Assembly: GCA_005217565.1 (NCBI GenBank)
Contig: SJCO01000007.1
Span: 124,001-188,000 of the forward strand
Direction: 5' to 3'
From: Puteibacter caeruleilacunae
Lineage (GTDB): Bacteria; Bacteroidota; Bacteroidia; Bacteroidales; Prolixibacteraceae
Length of the DNA: 64,000 nt
Each line of letters opens with the position of its first letter. Positions within the stretch are counted from its first letter, which is position 1. The position numbers were made by a program, and so were the translations under genes. This document shows, piece after piece, positions 51,245 through 60,761 of the stretch. A model generated the notes under the pieces. That model did not search any database. It had not been told where the DNA came from and saw only the letters and a list, made by a program, of their open reading frames with translations.

Positions 51245-54200
51245 ATGACATCAATTATTAAATATTTCATCAAATATCCATTTGCTGGGAATCTATTGGC
51301 AGGGGTATTTATTATTCTGGGAATCTTCGGTTTATTTTCCTTGAATTCATCGGTGATGCCGCAGATTGATCCAGGAAGAGTTACCATAACTGCGTCATAT
51401 CCCGGAGCCTCACCTGAGGAAGTAGAGAAGGGGCTAGCACTAAAGATTGAAGACAATATTAAAGGAATTAGTGGAATTGATAAGATTACATCTTCGTCAA
51501 AAGAGAATAGTTGTAATGTATCGGTCAAGTTAGAAACAGGTTATGATGCTAATTTGGCTTTACAGGATATTAAGAATGCGGTTGATGGAATTATTTCATT
51601 TCCTGTAGGAGTGGAGAATATTAGTGTTCAAAAGCAAGAGTTCACGATTCTTGCTGTATCCATGGCTTTGAGTGGTAATATTGATCTTCATGATTTAAAG
51701 GCATATGCCAGACAGATAGAAAATGAATTGCGAGGGATAAGTGGAATCTCTAAAGTGAGCTTAAGTGGCTTTCCTAATGAAGAAATTGAAATCAGCGTAA
51801 GTGAAGATGCCCTTAAATCATATCAGATCAGTATCGATGAAATTTATAGAATCGTAGGTGATGCTAATGTGGAAAGAACAGGAGGGACAATTCGCGGCGA
51901 AGATGAAGAGCTACGTATTCGTGTTCGAGAAAAACAATATTATGCAGAAGGATTCAAAGATATTGTTATTCGTTCTGAGGCTGAAGGAGGAAGAGTTCTT
52001 TTGAGTGATATTGCCACAGTTAGAGACTGTTGGTCGGAAGATCCTAATCGGACCTATTTTGATGGTAATCCATCAATTAAGATATCTATAACACAAACAT
52101 CTCGTGAGGATATACTTTATATATCAGAAACAATTGAGAAGTACATTGATCAATTCAATGCTTCTAATGATGTGGTAAAGTTGAATTTGTTGTTCGATAA
52201 TGCGAATCAGATTGAAGTAATGCAGGATATACTGGCAAATAATGGGATCATTGGTTTCTTGCTAGTCATACTTTTTCTATCATTGTTTCTGAATCACCGT
52301 TTATCCTTTTGGGTTGCTTTGGGAATTCCCATTTCATTTATGGGAATGTTTATGATTGCTGGAATGTATGGACTTACATTGAATAGGTTATCATTATTTG
52401 GAATGATTATCGTAATTGGGATTCTAGTTGATGATGGAATTGTGATCTGTGAAAATATCTATCAGCACTATGAACGAGGAAAGTCTGCATTAAGAGCTGG
52501 TATTGATGGTACTTTAGAGGTTTTGCCGGCAGTGTTTTCAGCAGTAACCACCACAGTTGTGGCATTTTCAGCATTCTTTTTTATTGACAGTGTTATTGGT
52601 CAGTTTTTCAGAGATCTGGCATTTGTGGTAATCTTTGCCCTATTGTTTTCTTTAATAGAAGCATTCCTTATTTTACCAGCTCATGTCGTTCATTCTAAAG
52701 CTTTAAATAGAGAGAAAAAGGAATCAAAGCTAGAAAAGCTATCCACTACAGCTATACTAAAACTACGAAAATGGACATTCGAACCACTGATTCAGTTCTG
52801 TTTGAGTAATAAACTAGTGACAGTTAGTATGATTATTGGCTTGTTTTTTATGACTATAGGTGGACTTGTAGGTGGAATTATTCGAACTGGAGACAGCTCG
52901 GTTGAAAATGCCGACTACATAAGTGTTGATCTTGAAATGCCTGCAGGAACTCCTGAGAAAGAGACTTTCAGCGTTGCTGTTGAATTGGAAAATAAAGCTG
53001 TAGATCTAGGTAAAGAATGGCAGGGAAAAAGTATCAGTGGAAAACCAATAATTACGCATACTGTAATTGATGTAACAAGTTCTAATATTGCCAAACTAAC
53101 TGTATATTTTACTGGGAGTGATGAACGTGATTTTCTATCAACTGAATTTAGTAATGAGTTGAAGAAAAAAGTAGGTCCTTTGCCTCAAGTAGAACGTGTT
53201 GATTTTGTACAAACAAGCAACTTTGGAAAAGCAGTATCAGTTTCGTTACAAAGTAGTAATCTGGATGATTTATATGCAGCTAAGAATGAGTTCAAAGATT
53301 ATCTGTTAAAAATGAAAGGTCTTACTAATGTTCTAGATAACGATCAGTATGGAATGCGTGAGGTGAAGCTACGATTAAAAGACAATGCATACAAGTTAGG
53401 GTTAACGCTGGGTGACGTTACATCTCAAGTAAGATCTGGTTTCTTTGGAAAGGAAGTACAACGTTTACAAAGAGGTATTGATGAAGTTCGAGTATGGGTT
53501 CGTTATGAAAAACATGAGCGATCATCAGTAGGAGACTTGGAAATGATGCGTATTCGTACAAATAACGGTGGAGAATTCTACCTGAAAGACATCGCGGAGA
53601 TCAGCTATGAAAGAAATCTGGTGAAGATTAACCACCTAAACGGTCAACGAGAAATAACGGTAAGTGCGGATGCTATAAACAAAAAAGTTAATCTTACTGA
53701 AATCAATAATCAAATCGACGAGGTGATTCTTCCAAATCTTATGAAGAAGTATCCAGGATTGCACATACGATATGGCGGAAGAGAAGAGGAGATGATGAAG
53801 GCCCAGAAATCGGGTATCGCAATTGCTCCTGTGGTGTTGATTCTATTATTTGCTATCGTGATATTTACTTTCCGTTCGTATCTGCAAACAGTTTTAATCT
53901 TTACACTTGTTCCGTTTGGATTTATCGGTGTAGGATGGGGACATTGGCTCCATGGTGTGGCTTTAGATTTACCATCATATTTAGGAATGGTAGCACTTAT
54001 GGGAGTAATGGTTAATGATTCTATTGTATTGATAAGTGCATTTAATGATCGATTACGTAGAGGTGAAGAATTCGCATCAGCAATCAAAGACGCAGCTTTA
54101 TCAAGATTTCGTCCAATTGTGCTAACATCATTGACTACAATTGTGGGTATTGCACCTTTAATTGCATCAACTCAATCGGAGGCTGCAGTGGTTAGACCTA

Positions 54201-54397
54201 TGGCAATTTCCCTTGCATATGGATTGGCAATAGCAACATTCTTAAACCTTCTTCTACTACCTGTTTTATTAAGTGGGGTAAACACGCTCAGATGTAAATT
54301 CAAATATCTTTTCGAAGGTATTACACCTTCTCGTGAAAGTGTTGAGCCTGCAGTGAGAGAACTATCCAGTGAAATTGAAGAATTAGAACAGTTATGA
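51245..54397 (+). CDS. RND-family efflux transporter
   Basis: A 1050-residue inner-membrane pump. 'YPFAGNLLAGVFIILGIFGLFSLNSSVMPQIDPGRVTITASYPGASPEEVEKG' opens the first helix and the porter domain. The proton-relay pair is in 'MIIVIGILVDDGIVICENIYQHY', and the later helix reads 'LMGVMVNDSIVLISAF', which lacks the Lys of AcrB. The transported substrates cannot be predicted. It lies 23 bases after the adaptor, and its stop overlaps the next start by four bases (ATGA), indicating translational coupling with the channel gene. It is not closely similar to the pump at 42675, so the two loci are not a recent duplication. Confidence 0.95.
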   Translation: MTSIIKYFIKYPFAGNLLAGVFIILGIFGLFSLNSSVMPQIDPGRVTITASYPGASPEEVEKGLALKIEDNIKGISGIDKITSSSKENSCNVSVKLETGYDANLALQDIKNAVDGIISFPVGVENISVQKQEFTILAVSMALSGNIDLHDLKAYARQIENELRGISGISKVSLSGFPNEEIEISVSEDALKSYQISIDEIYRIVGDANVERTGGTIRGEDEELRIRVREKQYYAEGFKDIVIRSEAEGGRVLLSDIATVRDCWSEDPNRTYFDGNPSIKISITQTSREDILYISETIEKYIDQFNASNDVVKLNLLFDNANQIEVMQDILANNGIIGFLLVILFLSLFLNHRLSFWVALGIPISFMGMFMIAGMYGLTLNRLSLFGMIIVIGILVDDGIVICENIYQHYERGKSALRAGIDGTLEVLPAVFSAVTTTVVAFSAFFFIDSVIGQFFRDLAFVVIFALLFSLIEAFLILPAHVVHSKALNREKKESKLEKLSTTAILKLRKWTFEPLIQFCLSNKLVTVSMIIGLFFMTIGGLVGGIIRTGDSSVENADYISVDLEMPAGTPEKETFSVAVELENKAVDLGKEWQGKSISGKPIITHTVIDVTSSNIAKLTVYFTGSDERDFLSTEFSNELKKKVGPLPQVERVDFVQTSNFGKAVSVSLQSSNLDDLYAAKNEFKDYLLKMKGLTNVLDNDQYGMREVKLRLKDNAYKLGLTLGDVTSQVRSGFFGKEVQRLQRGIDEVRVWVRYEKHERSSVGDLEMMRIRTNNGGEFYLKDIAEISYERNLVKINHLNGQREITVSADAINKKVNLTEINNQIDEVILPNLMKKYPGLHIRYGGREEEMMKAQKSGIAIAPVVLILLFAIVIFTFRSYLQTVLIFTLVPFGFIGVGWGHWLHGVALDLPSYLGMVALMGVMVNDSIVLISAFNDRLRRGEEFASAIKDAALSRFRPIVLTSLTTIVGIAPLIASTQSEAAVVRPMAISLAYGLAIATFLNLLLLPVLLSGVNTLRCKFKYLFEGITPSRESVEPAVRELSSEIEELEQL

Positions 54398-55644
54398 TTA
54401 AATATTCAATAATACTAGCAATAGCTTTAGTTCTTGTTGGCACATCAACTAAAGCACAGGAGACATTAACATTAGAGTCAGCCATTTCGTTGGCTCTTGA
54501 GAATAATTTAAATATAAAAGTTGCAAGAAAGCAAGCTGATATTTCTGCTAATAATGCAACAAAGGGAAATGCTGGATTATTACCTAAGTTAGACGCATCG
54601 GGAGGTATTTCATATGCCCAGCATACGCAGGATGAAGTTACATCATCAGCAGGAGTTGATCTAAGTTATACGCTGTTCGATGGTTTTGGACGAAGGTTTA
54701 CCTATGATATTCTAAATCTGCAAAAAGAACAGGGGGCATTACAAGCACGCTATAATATTGAATCAACAATCTCGACGGTAATCTCAGCTTTTTATCGATT
54801 AAGTGAGACATACGATAATGTCAATACGTCATCGGAGAATGTCAAGATATCTAAAGAACGATTACAACGAAATGAGGCTAAATATGAGTTTGGAGGAATC
54901 AATAAACTAGATGTTTTGAATGCCAAAGTTGACTTTAATAGGGATAGTAGTAACTATTTGATTGCTAAACAGAAATATCAAGAAGCAATAGGAGATATGA
55001 ATGTATATCTCGGAAGACCGGCTGACACTCCGTTTGATTTAATCCCAGATGCATCGAAATTTCAGACCTATAATTTGGAGCAAATGAAGGAAGTGACGCT
55101 TCAGCAAAATGCTGATTATTTACTTATGGCAAAAGAAATGGAAGAAACAGAAATCAGCCTAAGAAAAGTAAAATCGAGTCAGTTACCATCATTAAATCTG
55201 AGATCAGGTTATACTGTATATGAAAATGAAGTAGCTGGTTCTAGTTCTAAAGGACAGTTAACAGGAGGTATATCGCTATCATTTAATATTTTCAATGGGA
55301 AACAAAAGAAAACAGATATCGCTAATGCTCATATTCAAAGAGATATTGCGTTGTACAATCTAGAGAACAAGCAACTTTCATTAGAAAAAGACTTGATCAA
55401 TGCTTATAACGATTATCAGTACAACTTGAAAGTATTGCGATTAGAAGAAGAAGCGCTAGAAGCTGCAACCTTAAACTTTGAACAAACCAAGGAATACTAT
55501 CAGTTAGGTCAGGTAACTTCTACAACCTTTAGGGAAGCTCAGTTAAACTTAACAGAGGCCCGCAACAATAAAGCGGCAGCAAGATATCAAGCCAAATTAT
55601 CAGAAGTCAATCTTAAGAAAATAAGTGGAATGCTATTAAACTAA
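54394..55644 (+). CDS. TolC-family outer-membrane channel
   Basis: A 416-residue channel with a signal peptide (1-22, '...GTSTKA'). The TolC alpha-barrel repeats are visible: 'TLESAISLALENNLNIKVARKQADIS' (about 25-50), 'RLQRNEAKYEFGGINKLDVLNAKVDFNRDSSNYLIAKQKYQEAIGDMNVYLGRP' (about 153-205), a similar second block after 240, and 'QTKEYYQLGQVTSTTFREAQLNLTEARNNKAAARY' near 370-400. Its start overlaps the pump stop by 4 bases. It supplies the exit duct for the pump encoded upstream. No lipobox, unlike the NodT-type channel at 41247. Confidence 0.92.
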   Translation: MIKYSIILAIALVLVGTSTKAQETLTLESAISLALENNLNIKVARKQADISANNATKGNAGLLPKLDASGGISYAQHTQDEVTSSAGVDLSYTLFDGFGRRFTYDILNLQKEQGALQARYNIESTISTVISAFYRLSETYDNVNTSSENVKISKERLQRNEAKYEFGGINKLDVLNAKVDFNRDSSNYLIAKQKYQEAIGDMNVYLGRPADTPFDLIPDASKFQTYNLEQMKEVTLQQNADYLLMAKEMEETEISLRKVKSSQLPSLNLRSGYTVYENEVAGSSSKGQLTGGISLSFNIFNGKQKKTDIANAHIQRDIALYNLENKQLSLEKDLINAYNDYQYNLKVLRLEEEALEAATLNFEQTKEYYQLGQVTSTTFREAQLNLTEARNNKAAARYQAKLSEVNLKKISGMLLN

Positions 55645-55666
55645 CAATAACCAAGATAAGACGAAT

Positions 55667-56557
55667 ATGAAAATCAAACAGATGAAGTTATCTATAATTA
55701 AAGGAGCAAGTGTACTGACATTTATCATCATATATACCTCTTTTTCCGCAAAAGGCCAGATGAATAGAGAATTGGTACATGTGGATTATACTAATATAGG
55801 AAGTGGAAATGAAGGAGGAATCGCATTTGAGAAATCAGCAGTAGGCTTTACACTACCAACAATGCTAAAAAAGAAGGGAAACGTGTTATTCAATACGTTT
55901 GAGTATGCCAATACGCGCGTTGATTACGGTATTTCTAATGAATTAACAAAATATGTAAATGATTTTCATATGATTTCCTATAGCGTGGGATATCGTAAAG
56001 CGTTAAAAAATAAATGGGGATTAACTGCCATGTTTACTCCTCGAATATCATCGAATTTTGATTCTTCTCTGGAATGGAGCGATTTAAGACTAATGGGGCT
56101 GGTTATGTTTTCGAAACCAGTACGATCAAATTTATTTCTTAATCTTGGGGTCATGTATTCTGCAACTATGGGTAATAATGGCCTTCTACCAGTATTTAGT
56201 ATGCGGTGGTTACCGGCCCCTAAGTGGACGGTAAATGTTGGATTTCCACGGTTTGGTCTCGAATATGAGATGAATAAAAACACACAGATTGGAGCGAATT
56301 TAGTTCTAATGGGAGAGAACTTTTCCCTTACAGATGAAATATCAAATGATGATATTACTGTTGATAATATCAGGATGATGAATGTAGGAGGAGGTCTAAC
56401 ACTGAAGCAAAAATTGACAAAGATGATAAATCTAAAATTAGCCGCAGGTTATACTTTTTATCGCATATATGATCTTCAGTATGGTACAGATAAGGTCGAT
56501 AGTTTCAGTCTTGATGATAACTTTTATCTGAAAGTAGGTATTTCAATAGGGATATAA
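55667..56557 (+). CDS. DUF6268-family putative outer-membrane beta-barrel protein
   Basis: A 296-residue secreted protein. The signal peptide ends near residue 30 ('FSAKGQMN'); a second in-frame ATG at 55682 would shorten it by five residues without changing the call. The rest is a series of amphipathic beta-strands ('FHMISYSVGYRKALKNKWGLTAMFTPRIS', 'NLFLNLGVMYSATMGNNGLLPVFSMRWLPAPKWTVNVGFPRFGLEYEMN') ending 'FYLKVGISIGI', which resembles DUF6268 barrels. It lies 22 bases after tolC in the same operon. An outer-membrane function related to efflux is possible; the family is uncharacterised. The gene ends the unit, and no clear terminator is seen. Confidence 0.7.
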   Translation: MKIKQMKLSIIKGASVLTFIIIYTSFSAKGQMNRELVHVDYTNIGSGNEGGIAFEKSAVGFTLPTMLKKKGNVLFNTFEYANTRVDYGISNELTKYVNDFHMISYSVGYRKALKNKWGLTAMFTPRISSNFDSSLEWSDLRLMGLVMFSKPVRSNLFLNLGVMYSATMGNNGLLPVFSMRWLPAPKWTVNVGFPRFGLEYEMNKNTQIGANLVLMGENFSLTDEISNDDITVDNIRMMNVGGGLTLKQKLTKMINLKLAAGYTFYRIYDLQYGTDKVDSFSLDDNFYLKVGISIGI

Positions 56558-56732
56558 TTGAAATAACGATGATGATATTATAGTTTGTTTCAATATAATT
56601 TAGTTTCGTTTAGTGATTGTTTCCGAGAGTTTCCTCCGTCAGATATTAAATTCTGAGCGTTGGAAACTCTTTTCTATTGCAGCATTTAAGATTATTTTGA
56701 TTGATTCATTAGCTTTGCATTTTTATGTTTAA

Positions 56733-58451
56733 ATGACCACGAAAATGTCAAATTTAAAACCAACAGGTCCTGAATATTTTATTTGGGAAACGCACGGTGT
56801 ACATGCAGGAACAGGTAATGACCATGTGAAACATGGAGTTGATGAACTAAATACTATTACAGAAAAGGCCATACTGGAAGGGCATCCTAATATATCATTT
56901 ATAATACATACACCCAGATTAACACGCTTTCGATACGAAGCAGAACGACAGTCGGGTGTCAAGTTTATTAGAGGAGATAGTGCTTATTTTAACTATCCTA
57001 AACAAATAGAGGATTTAAAAGCGAAGTATGGTCACCAAATCAATATCCGTTATGGAATTGAATTAGAATGGTTAGGTCCAAATTTGGGATTACAATGGAA
57101 TCGTTCGAAAATTTTCCAGGCCAAGAATGCAGATTTTGTAATAGGATCATTACACTTTTCTAGAGAAGGAATTCCTTATGATGGCTCCCTCGAAGAGGCT
57201 CAAAAATTAGTTGAATTAAGAGGGGGAATTGAAAATTATTGGGCAGGGTATATCGAAGAGCTAATTGAAATGGTAGATTGCTCTTGGGAAATGATCCAGG
57301 TAATTGGACACATTGATCTTCCGAAACTTTATGTACCACTTCCTCAGCCGTTGTTGGAATTAGATACATCAGATCACATTCTTGCTCGAAGGATGAGATT
57401 CTTGCTTGAAATGATTAGTGAATACAATCTTGCTTTAGATGTTAACCTTGCAGGAATAAATAAAGGCTGTGGTATCTATCCTGATATGTCGATTTTAAAA
57501 AGGGCTAAGCAACTTGACATTCAAATTGCTATGGGTACCGATACACATTCTGTTGAACAGTTGGGAAATCATCATGAAACAGGTATTAAATATACTTATG
57601 AGGCGGGTTACAAGCATTATTTAAGCTTCTCGAAATGTATTCCAGAGAAGCGTCCACTGCGTAATAAGGGTTTTAAGGAAGAGAAGTATAAAGTGATGAA
57701 CCTGGGCATTGAGATGCTAAATCAACGTTTTGAGGATCGTAAACAGCGTCGAATACCTAAGTTTTCATTTGGTGGATCTTATCGTACATTTCTTGAACAT
57801 CATAAGAATTCAACTTCTTTGGGGGAATTTGATGCTATTCGCATAAGAAAAGGAAACAAATCGGTAAGTATAAGTAATATCATTCCTGAAAATGATAAGA
57901 CAAAAGTGAAAGGATTATTTTCACATCATAAAGATAAACCAGGAGTATTATCGATGATATTCAATGCCCTTGCATCGGAAGAGATCAACGTTGAAACGGC
58001 TTATTTGAATAATAATGATGATGGAACTGCGACTGCTTTTTTAACGCTTGAAGGGGATGATCACTCTATACGCGAAGCAGCTGAATTTTTGGAAGGTACC
58101 GGCGGAGATAATTTCTTTGAAATTAGGGTAGGGAATAATATGGATATTCCACAACTAAAGAAAGGGAAAAACTACATTCTAGAAGTTGATGGAGTGAATC
58201 TGCCAATTGCTGTAAGTAAGCAGATGATCCTATCTGTCCATAATAATTCATCAGGTGTATTGTTAATTTTATTATCAGCATTAGCATCTCAACACATTAA
58301 TGTTACTGATCTCCAGTTAGGACATCGAGGCAATAAAGGGTACGCTATTTTAGGTATTGAAGCTGATACTCAATTATCAGAAGATATTCTTAAACGATTG
58401 GGACCACAATTCTTTGAGATATCGCATTTACGATTAAATGGGGTCGACTAA
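56733..58451 (+). CDS. PHP-domain phosphoesterase fused to two C-terminal ACT domains
   Basis: A 572-residue soluble protein. The PHP metal residues are H21 and H24 ('WETHGVHAGTGND'), H59, E110 ('YGIELE'), H141 ('GSLHFS'), H193 ('IGHIDLPK') and D270/H272 ('MGTDTHSVEQLG'), the histidinol-phosphatase-like arrangement. After a linker, two ACT-type domains follow: about 392-465 ('KGLFSHHKDKPGVLSMIFNALASEEINVETAYL') and about 497-567 ('ILSVHNNSSGVLLILLSALASQHINVTDLQL'). ACT domains usually bind amino acids, so activity may be feedback-controlled. It is not part of a histidine operon here and stands alone. The alternative ATG at 56745 is four codons later. Confidence 0.85.
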   Translation: MTTKMSNLKPTGPEYFIWETHGVHAGTGNDHVKHGVDELNTITEKAILEGHPNISFIIHTPRLTRFRYEAERQSGVKFIRGDSAYFNYPKQIEDLKAKYGHQINIRYGIELEWLGPNLGLQWNRSKIFQAKNADFVIGSLHFSREGIPYDGSLEEAQKLVELRGGIENYWAGYIEELIEMVDCSWEMIQVIGHIDLPKLYVPLPQPLLELDTSDHILARRMRFLLEMISEYNLALDVNLAGINKGCGIYPDMSILKRAKQLDIQIAMGTDTHSVEQLGNHHETGIKYTYEAGYKHYLSFSKCIPEKRPLRNKGFKEEKYKVMNLGIEMLNQRFEDRKQRRIPKFSFGGSYRTFLEHHKNSTSLGEFDAIRIRKGNKSVSISNIIPENDKTKVKGLFSHHKDKPGVLSMIFNALASEEINVETAYLNNNDDGTATAFLTLEGDDHSIREAAEFLEGTGGDNFFEIRVGNNMDIPQLKKGKNYILEVDGVNLPIAVSKQMILSVHNNSSGVLLILLSALASQHINVTDLQLGHRGNKGYAILGIEADTQLSEDILKRLGPQFFEISHLRLNGVD

Positions 58452-58491
58452 TGCTTGAAGAAGTCATGGTAATGATAAACTTTTAGGATAT

Positions 58492-58529
58492 AAAAAAGGG
58501 AATGAGTCTAGATGCTAAGCTCATTCCCT
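58492..58529 (-). terminator. Terminator of the minus-strand two-component operon
   Basis: On the minus strand AGGGAATGAG (58529-58520) pairs perfectly with CTCATTCCCT (58506-58497), followed by TTTTTT (58497-58492). It also stands 40 bases after the PHP gene stop and may end that transcript from the other side. Confidence 0.85.
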
Positions 58530-58656
58530 ATACTGACAAATTGAGATATTTTCTTATACTCATTACTCTACTAGCGATACGATAACTCAATATCTATCAT
58601 CCCATGTAAGAAAATCATTCTCTCCTTCAAAGAAACAAATGAATTCTAACTAAAAT

Positions 58657-59913
58657 CTAACAATTTGGCAGAGTAAATGAAAAAATATGTTTAAAATCCT
58701 CAAAAGAGTAGGTAATTTCAATGTTATAATGCTCTGCTATTTTGCCAACTATAGCTAAACCAATACCAGTTGAACCAACCTGCACTGTTTCTTTATAGAA
58801 TCTTTCAAAGATACGTTCTGGATTGCTTATGGGCACTTCTCCGGAGTTTGCAATTTGAAATTCAGAAGGATTTACAGTCATAGTGATATTACCGGTTATT
58901 GGAGTGTATTTTATAGCATTAACCAACATATTTTGTATCAGTATATGAATAAGACGTTCATCCATTAGAGGTTGACTTTCTTCGTTATTGATAATGTCTA
59001 TATGTAGTTGTTTATCTGCAATGATATCCTTAAGATGCTCGACTTTTTCATTGAATATTTTGACGACAGATATATGTTGATCGTTATTAAATTGACCATG
59101 CTCAATCTTATCGAGGAGTAATAAAGCTTTAGTGATGCCTGATAACTGATCTGCACTGGAATAAATGTCTCTTATTGATAATATAGCATGTTCAGGAACT
59201 GAATCATCGGAAAACAACTCCTCGCACTTATTTTTAATAAATGCCAGGGGTGTCTGCAATTCATGAGCTGCATTTGCTGTAAATTCTTTAGATGCGTAAA
59301 AATCGTTGCTTAATCGATCCGACATTTTCTTAAGAACATTATTTAAATCCTGAAATTCATCAATATCACTTTCTACCAACTCCAATTTCGTTGGATCCTT
59401 AAATGAAAACCGATTCAGACGTTCAATATTTAGATTAAAAGAAGACCATATGTCCTCACTTACTTTTCTTGTAAAAAACATTAAGCCTAAGAATAATAGA
59501 GTCAGAATAAATGTAATATCAGGCGTTATCATCGCAAACGTTCGACCAAAAGTCTCTGCTTCGTGACGATGAACAATCTTATAATTTTTGCCATTTATCC
59601 ATTTATTGAAAGAATATTCCAGAAACTCATCCATTTCCTTTTCTTCTGGGTTGTACATCACAGTGTCTTTAAAGGTTCCTGAATTCACATAGTCGTCAGC
59701 AACTACGTAGTTTTCATACTGTGGAGGAAAGTTCGGAAAGGATCCATTGAGTTCAATTATCTTTTCAATTTCCTCAGTCCCACTAATAAGCTCTTCTCTA
59801 GTTTCTTGTTGTTCTCCATAATTCATTAATAAAATAAAGAGAATATCAATCAAGAGGAAAAGAATGATACCATACTTAATGTAGCTTCTGTTGATTTTAC
59901 TTATTAATTTCAT
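58657..59913 (-). CDS. OmpR-partner sensor histidine kinase
   Basis: A 418-residue kinase. Membrane helices lie near 13-31 and 129-148, bracketing a periplasmic sensor of about 95 residues. Then come a linker, the dimerisation domain with H217 in 'FTANAAHELQTPLAFIKNKCEEL', and a catalytic domain with 'ILIQNMLVNAIKYTP' (N-box) and 'GSTGIGLAIVGKIAEHY' (G-box). It overlaps its response regulator by a single base (TGATG, 59913), showing tight coupling. The signal is unknown. The pair lies between the PHP gene and the metallo-hydrolase, so neither is an obvious target. Confidence 0.94.
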   Translation of the reverse strand: MKLISKINRSYIKYGIILFLLIDILFILLMNYGEQQETREELISGTEEIEKIIELNGSFPNFPPQYENYVVADDYVNSGTFKDTVMYNPEEKEMDEFLEYSFNKWINGKNYKIVHRHEAETFGRTFAMITPDITFILTLLFLGLMFFTRKVSEDIWSSFNLNIERLNRFSFKDPTKLELVESDIDEFQDLNNVLKKMSDRLSNDFYASKEFTANAAHELQTPLAFIKNKCEELFSDDSVPEHAILSIRDIYSSADQLSGITKALLLLDKIEHGQFNNDQHISVVKIFNEKVEHLKDIIADKQLHIDIINNEESQPLMDERLIHILIQNMLVNAIKYTPITGNITMTVNPSEFQIANSGEVPISNPERIFERFYKETVQVGSTGIGLAIVGKIAEHYNIEITYSFEDFKHIFSFTLPNC

Positions 59914-60599
59914 CAGTTAGTGTAATCGAGTTTATATCCGAATCCATATACTGTTTTTATATAGTCTTTTCCTGTATGCTTTTTCACCTTTTTTCTAAGT
60001 CGGTTCATGTGAGTATAAATGAAGTCGGAGTTGTTCATCAGGACAGAATTTTCACCCCATACATGTTCAAAAAGACTTTCTTTTGTTAATACTCTTCCCT
60101 TGTTTATTAGAAAATAGAGTAGTAGATCATACTCTTTTCGACTAAAGCTGACCAATTCTCCATTAATCGTAACTGTTTGGGAAGTATTATCTAATTCTAT
60201 TTCATTGAATTGAATGATGTCTTTTTTCCCAATGTTATACCTTCGTAATAGAGCTTGGATACGAGCATTAAGCTCTGATAAGTGGAACGGTTTTACCAGA
60301 AAATCATCAGCTCCTAAGTTGAGTCCATCAATTCTATCCTCAAGTTTGTCTCTTGCAGAAATGATTAGTACACCTGTTTCTTCCCAAAGCGATTTTATAT
60401 ATGGAATATACTCTAGTCCATCTCCATCAGGAAGATTCAAATCAAGTAATACTATTGGATAATTGTATTTCTCAAATAGCGCTCTACCTTTTATTAAAGA
60501 ATCAGTACAATCACATTCATATCCAGAATTTATTAGATATGACGATATTGCTTTTTGAAGATTTTTATCATCCTCAATCAATAAAATAGTTCTTTTCAT
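59913..60599 (-). CDS. OmpR-family response regulator
   Basis: A 228-residue regulator. The receiver has acidic residues E9, D10, D11, phosphoacceptor D53 in 'YPIVLLDLNLPDGDG', and the K in 'FLVKPFHLSELNARIQALLRR'. A winged-helix OmpR domain covers about 130-225 ('FNEIELDNTSQTVTINGELVSFSRKEYDLLLYFLINKGRVLTKESLFEHVWG' and 'IYTHMNRLRKKVKKHTGKDYIKTVYGFGYKL'). It is first in the operon with its kinase. Regulated genes are not apparent in the window; a 162-base spacer separates it from the metallo-hydrolase. Confidence 0.95.
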   Translation of the reverse strand: MKRTILLIEDDKNLQKAISSYLINSGYECDCTDSLIKGRALFEKYNYPIVLLDLNLPDGDGLEYIPYIKSLWEETGVLIISARDKLEDRIDGLNLGADDFLVKPFHLSELNARIQALLRRYNIGKKDIIQFNEIELDNTSQTVTINGELVSFSRKEYDLLLYFLINKGRVLTKESLFEHVWGENSVLMNNSDFIYTHMNRLRKKVKKHTGKDYIKTVYGFGYKLDYTN

Positions 60600-60761
60600 C
60601 TTACTCTAATTACTCACATTGTAATTTCTCTCACCGTGTAAAAACACAAATCTATCGGATATATTGTGAAAAGACAATGTAAATATGTAAAAGAACACTA
60701 AAATTCGTTAATTACTCGGTATTCCGATAGAAGGAAGAGTAAGTGAGGATAGCTTATTGAA

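Noticed and set aside
42675-54397. The two RND loci as a recent tandem duplication
   Set aside because: The pumps, adaptors and channels differ in key motifs, anchors and gene order, so they look like separate acquisitions or old paralogues.
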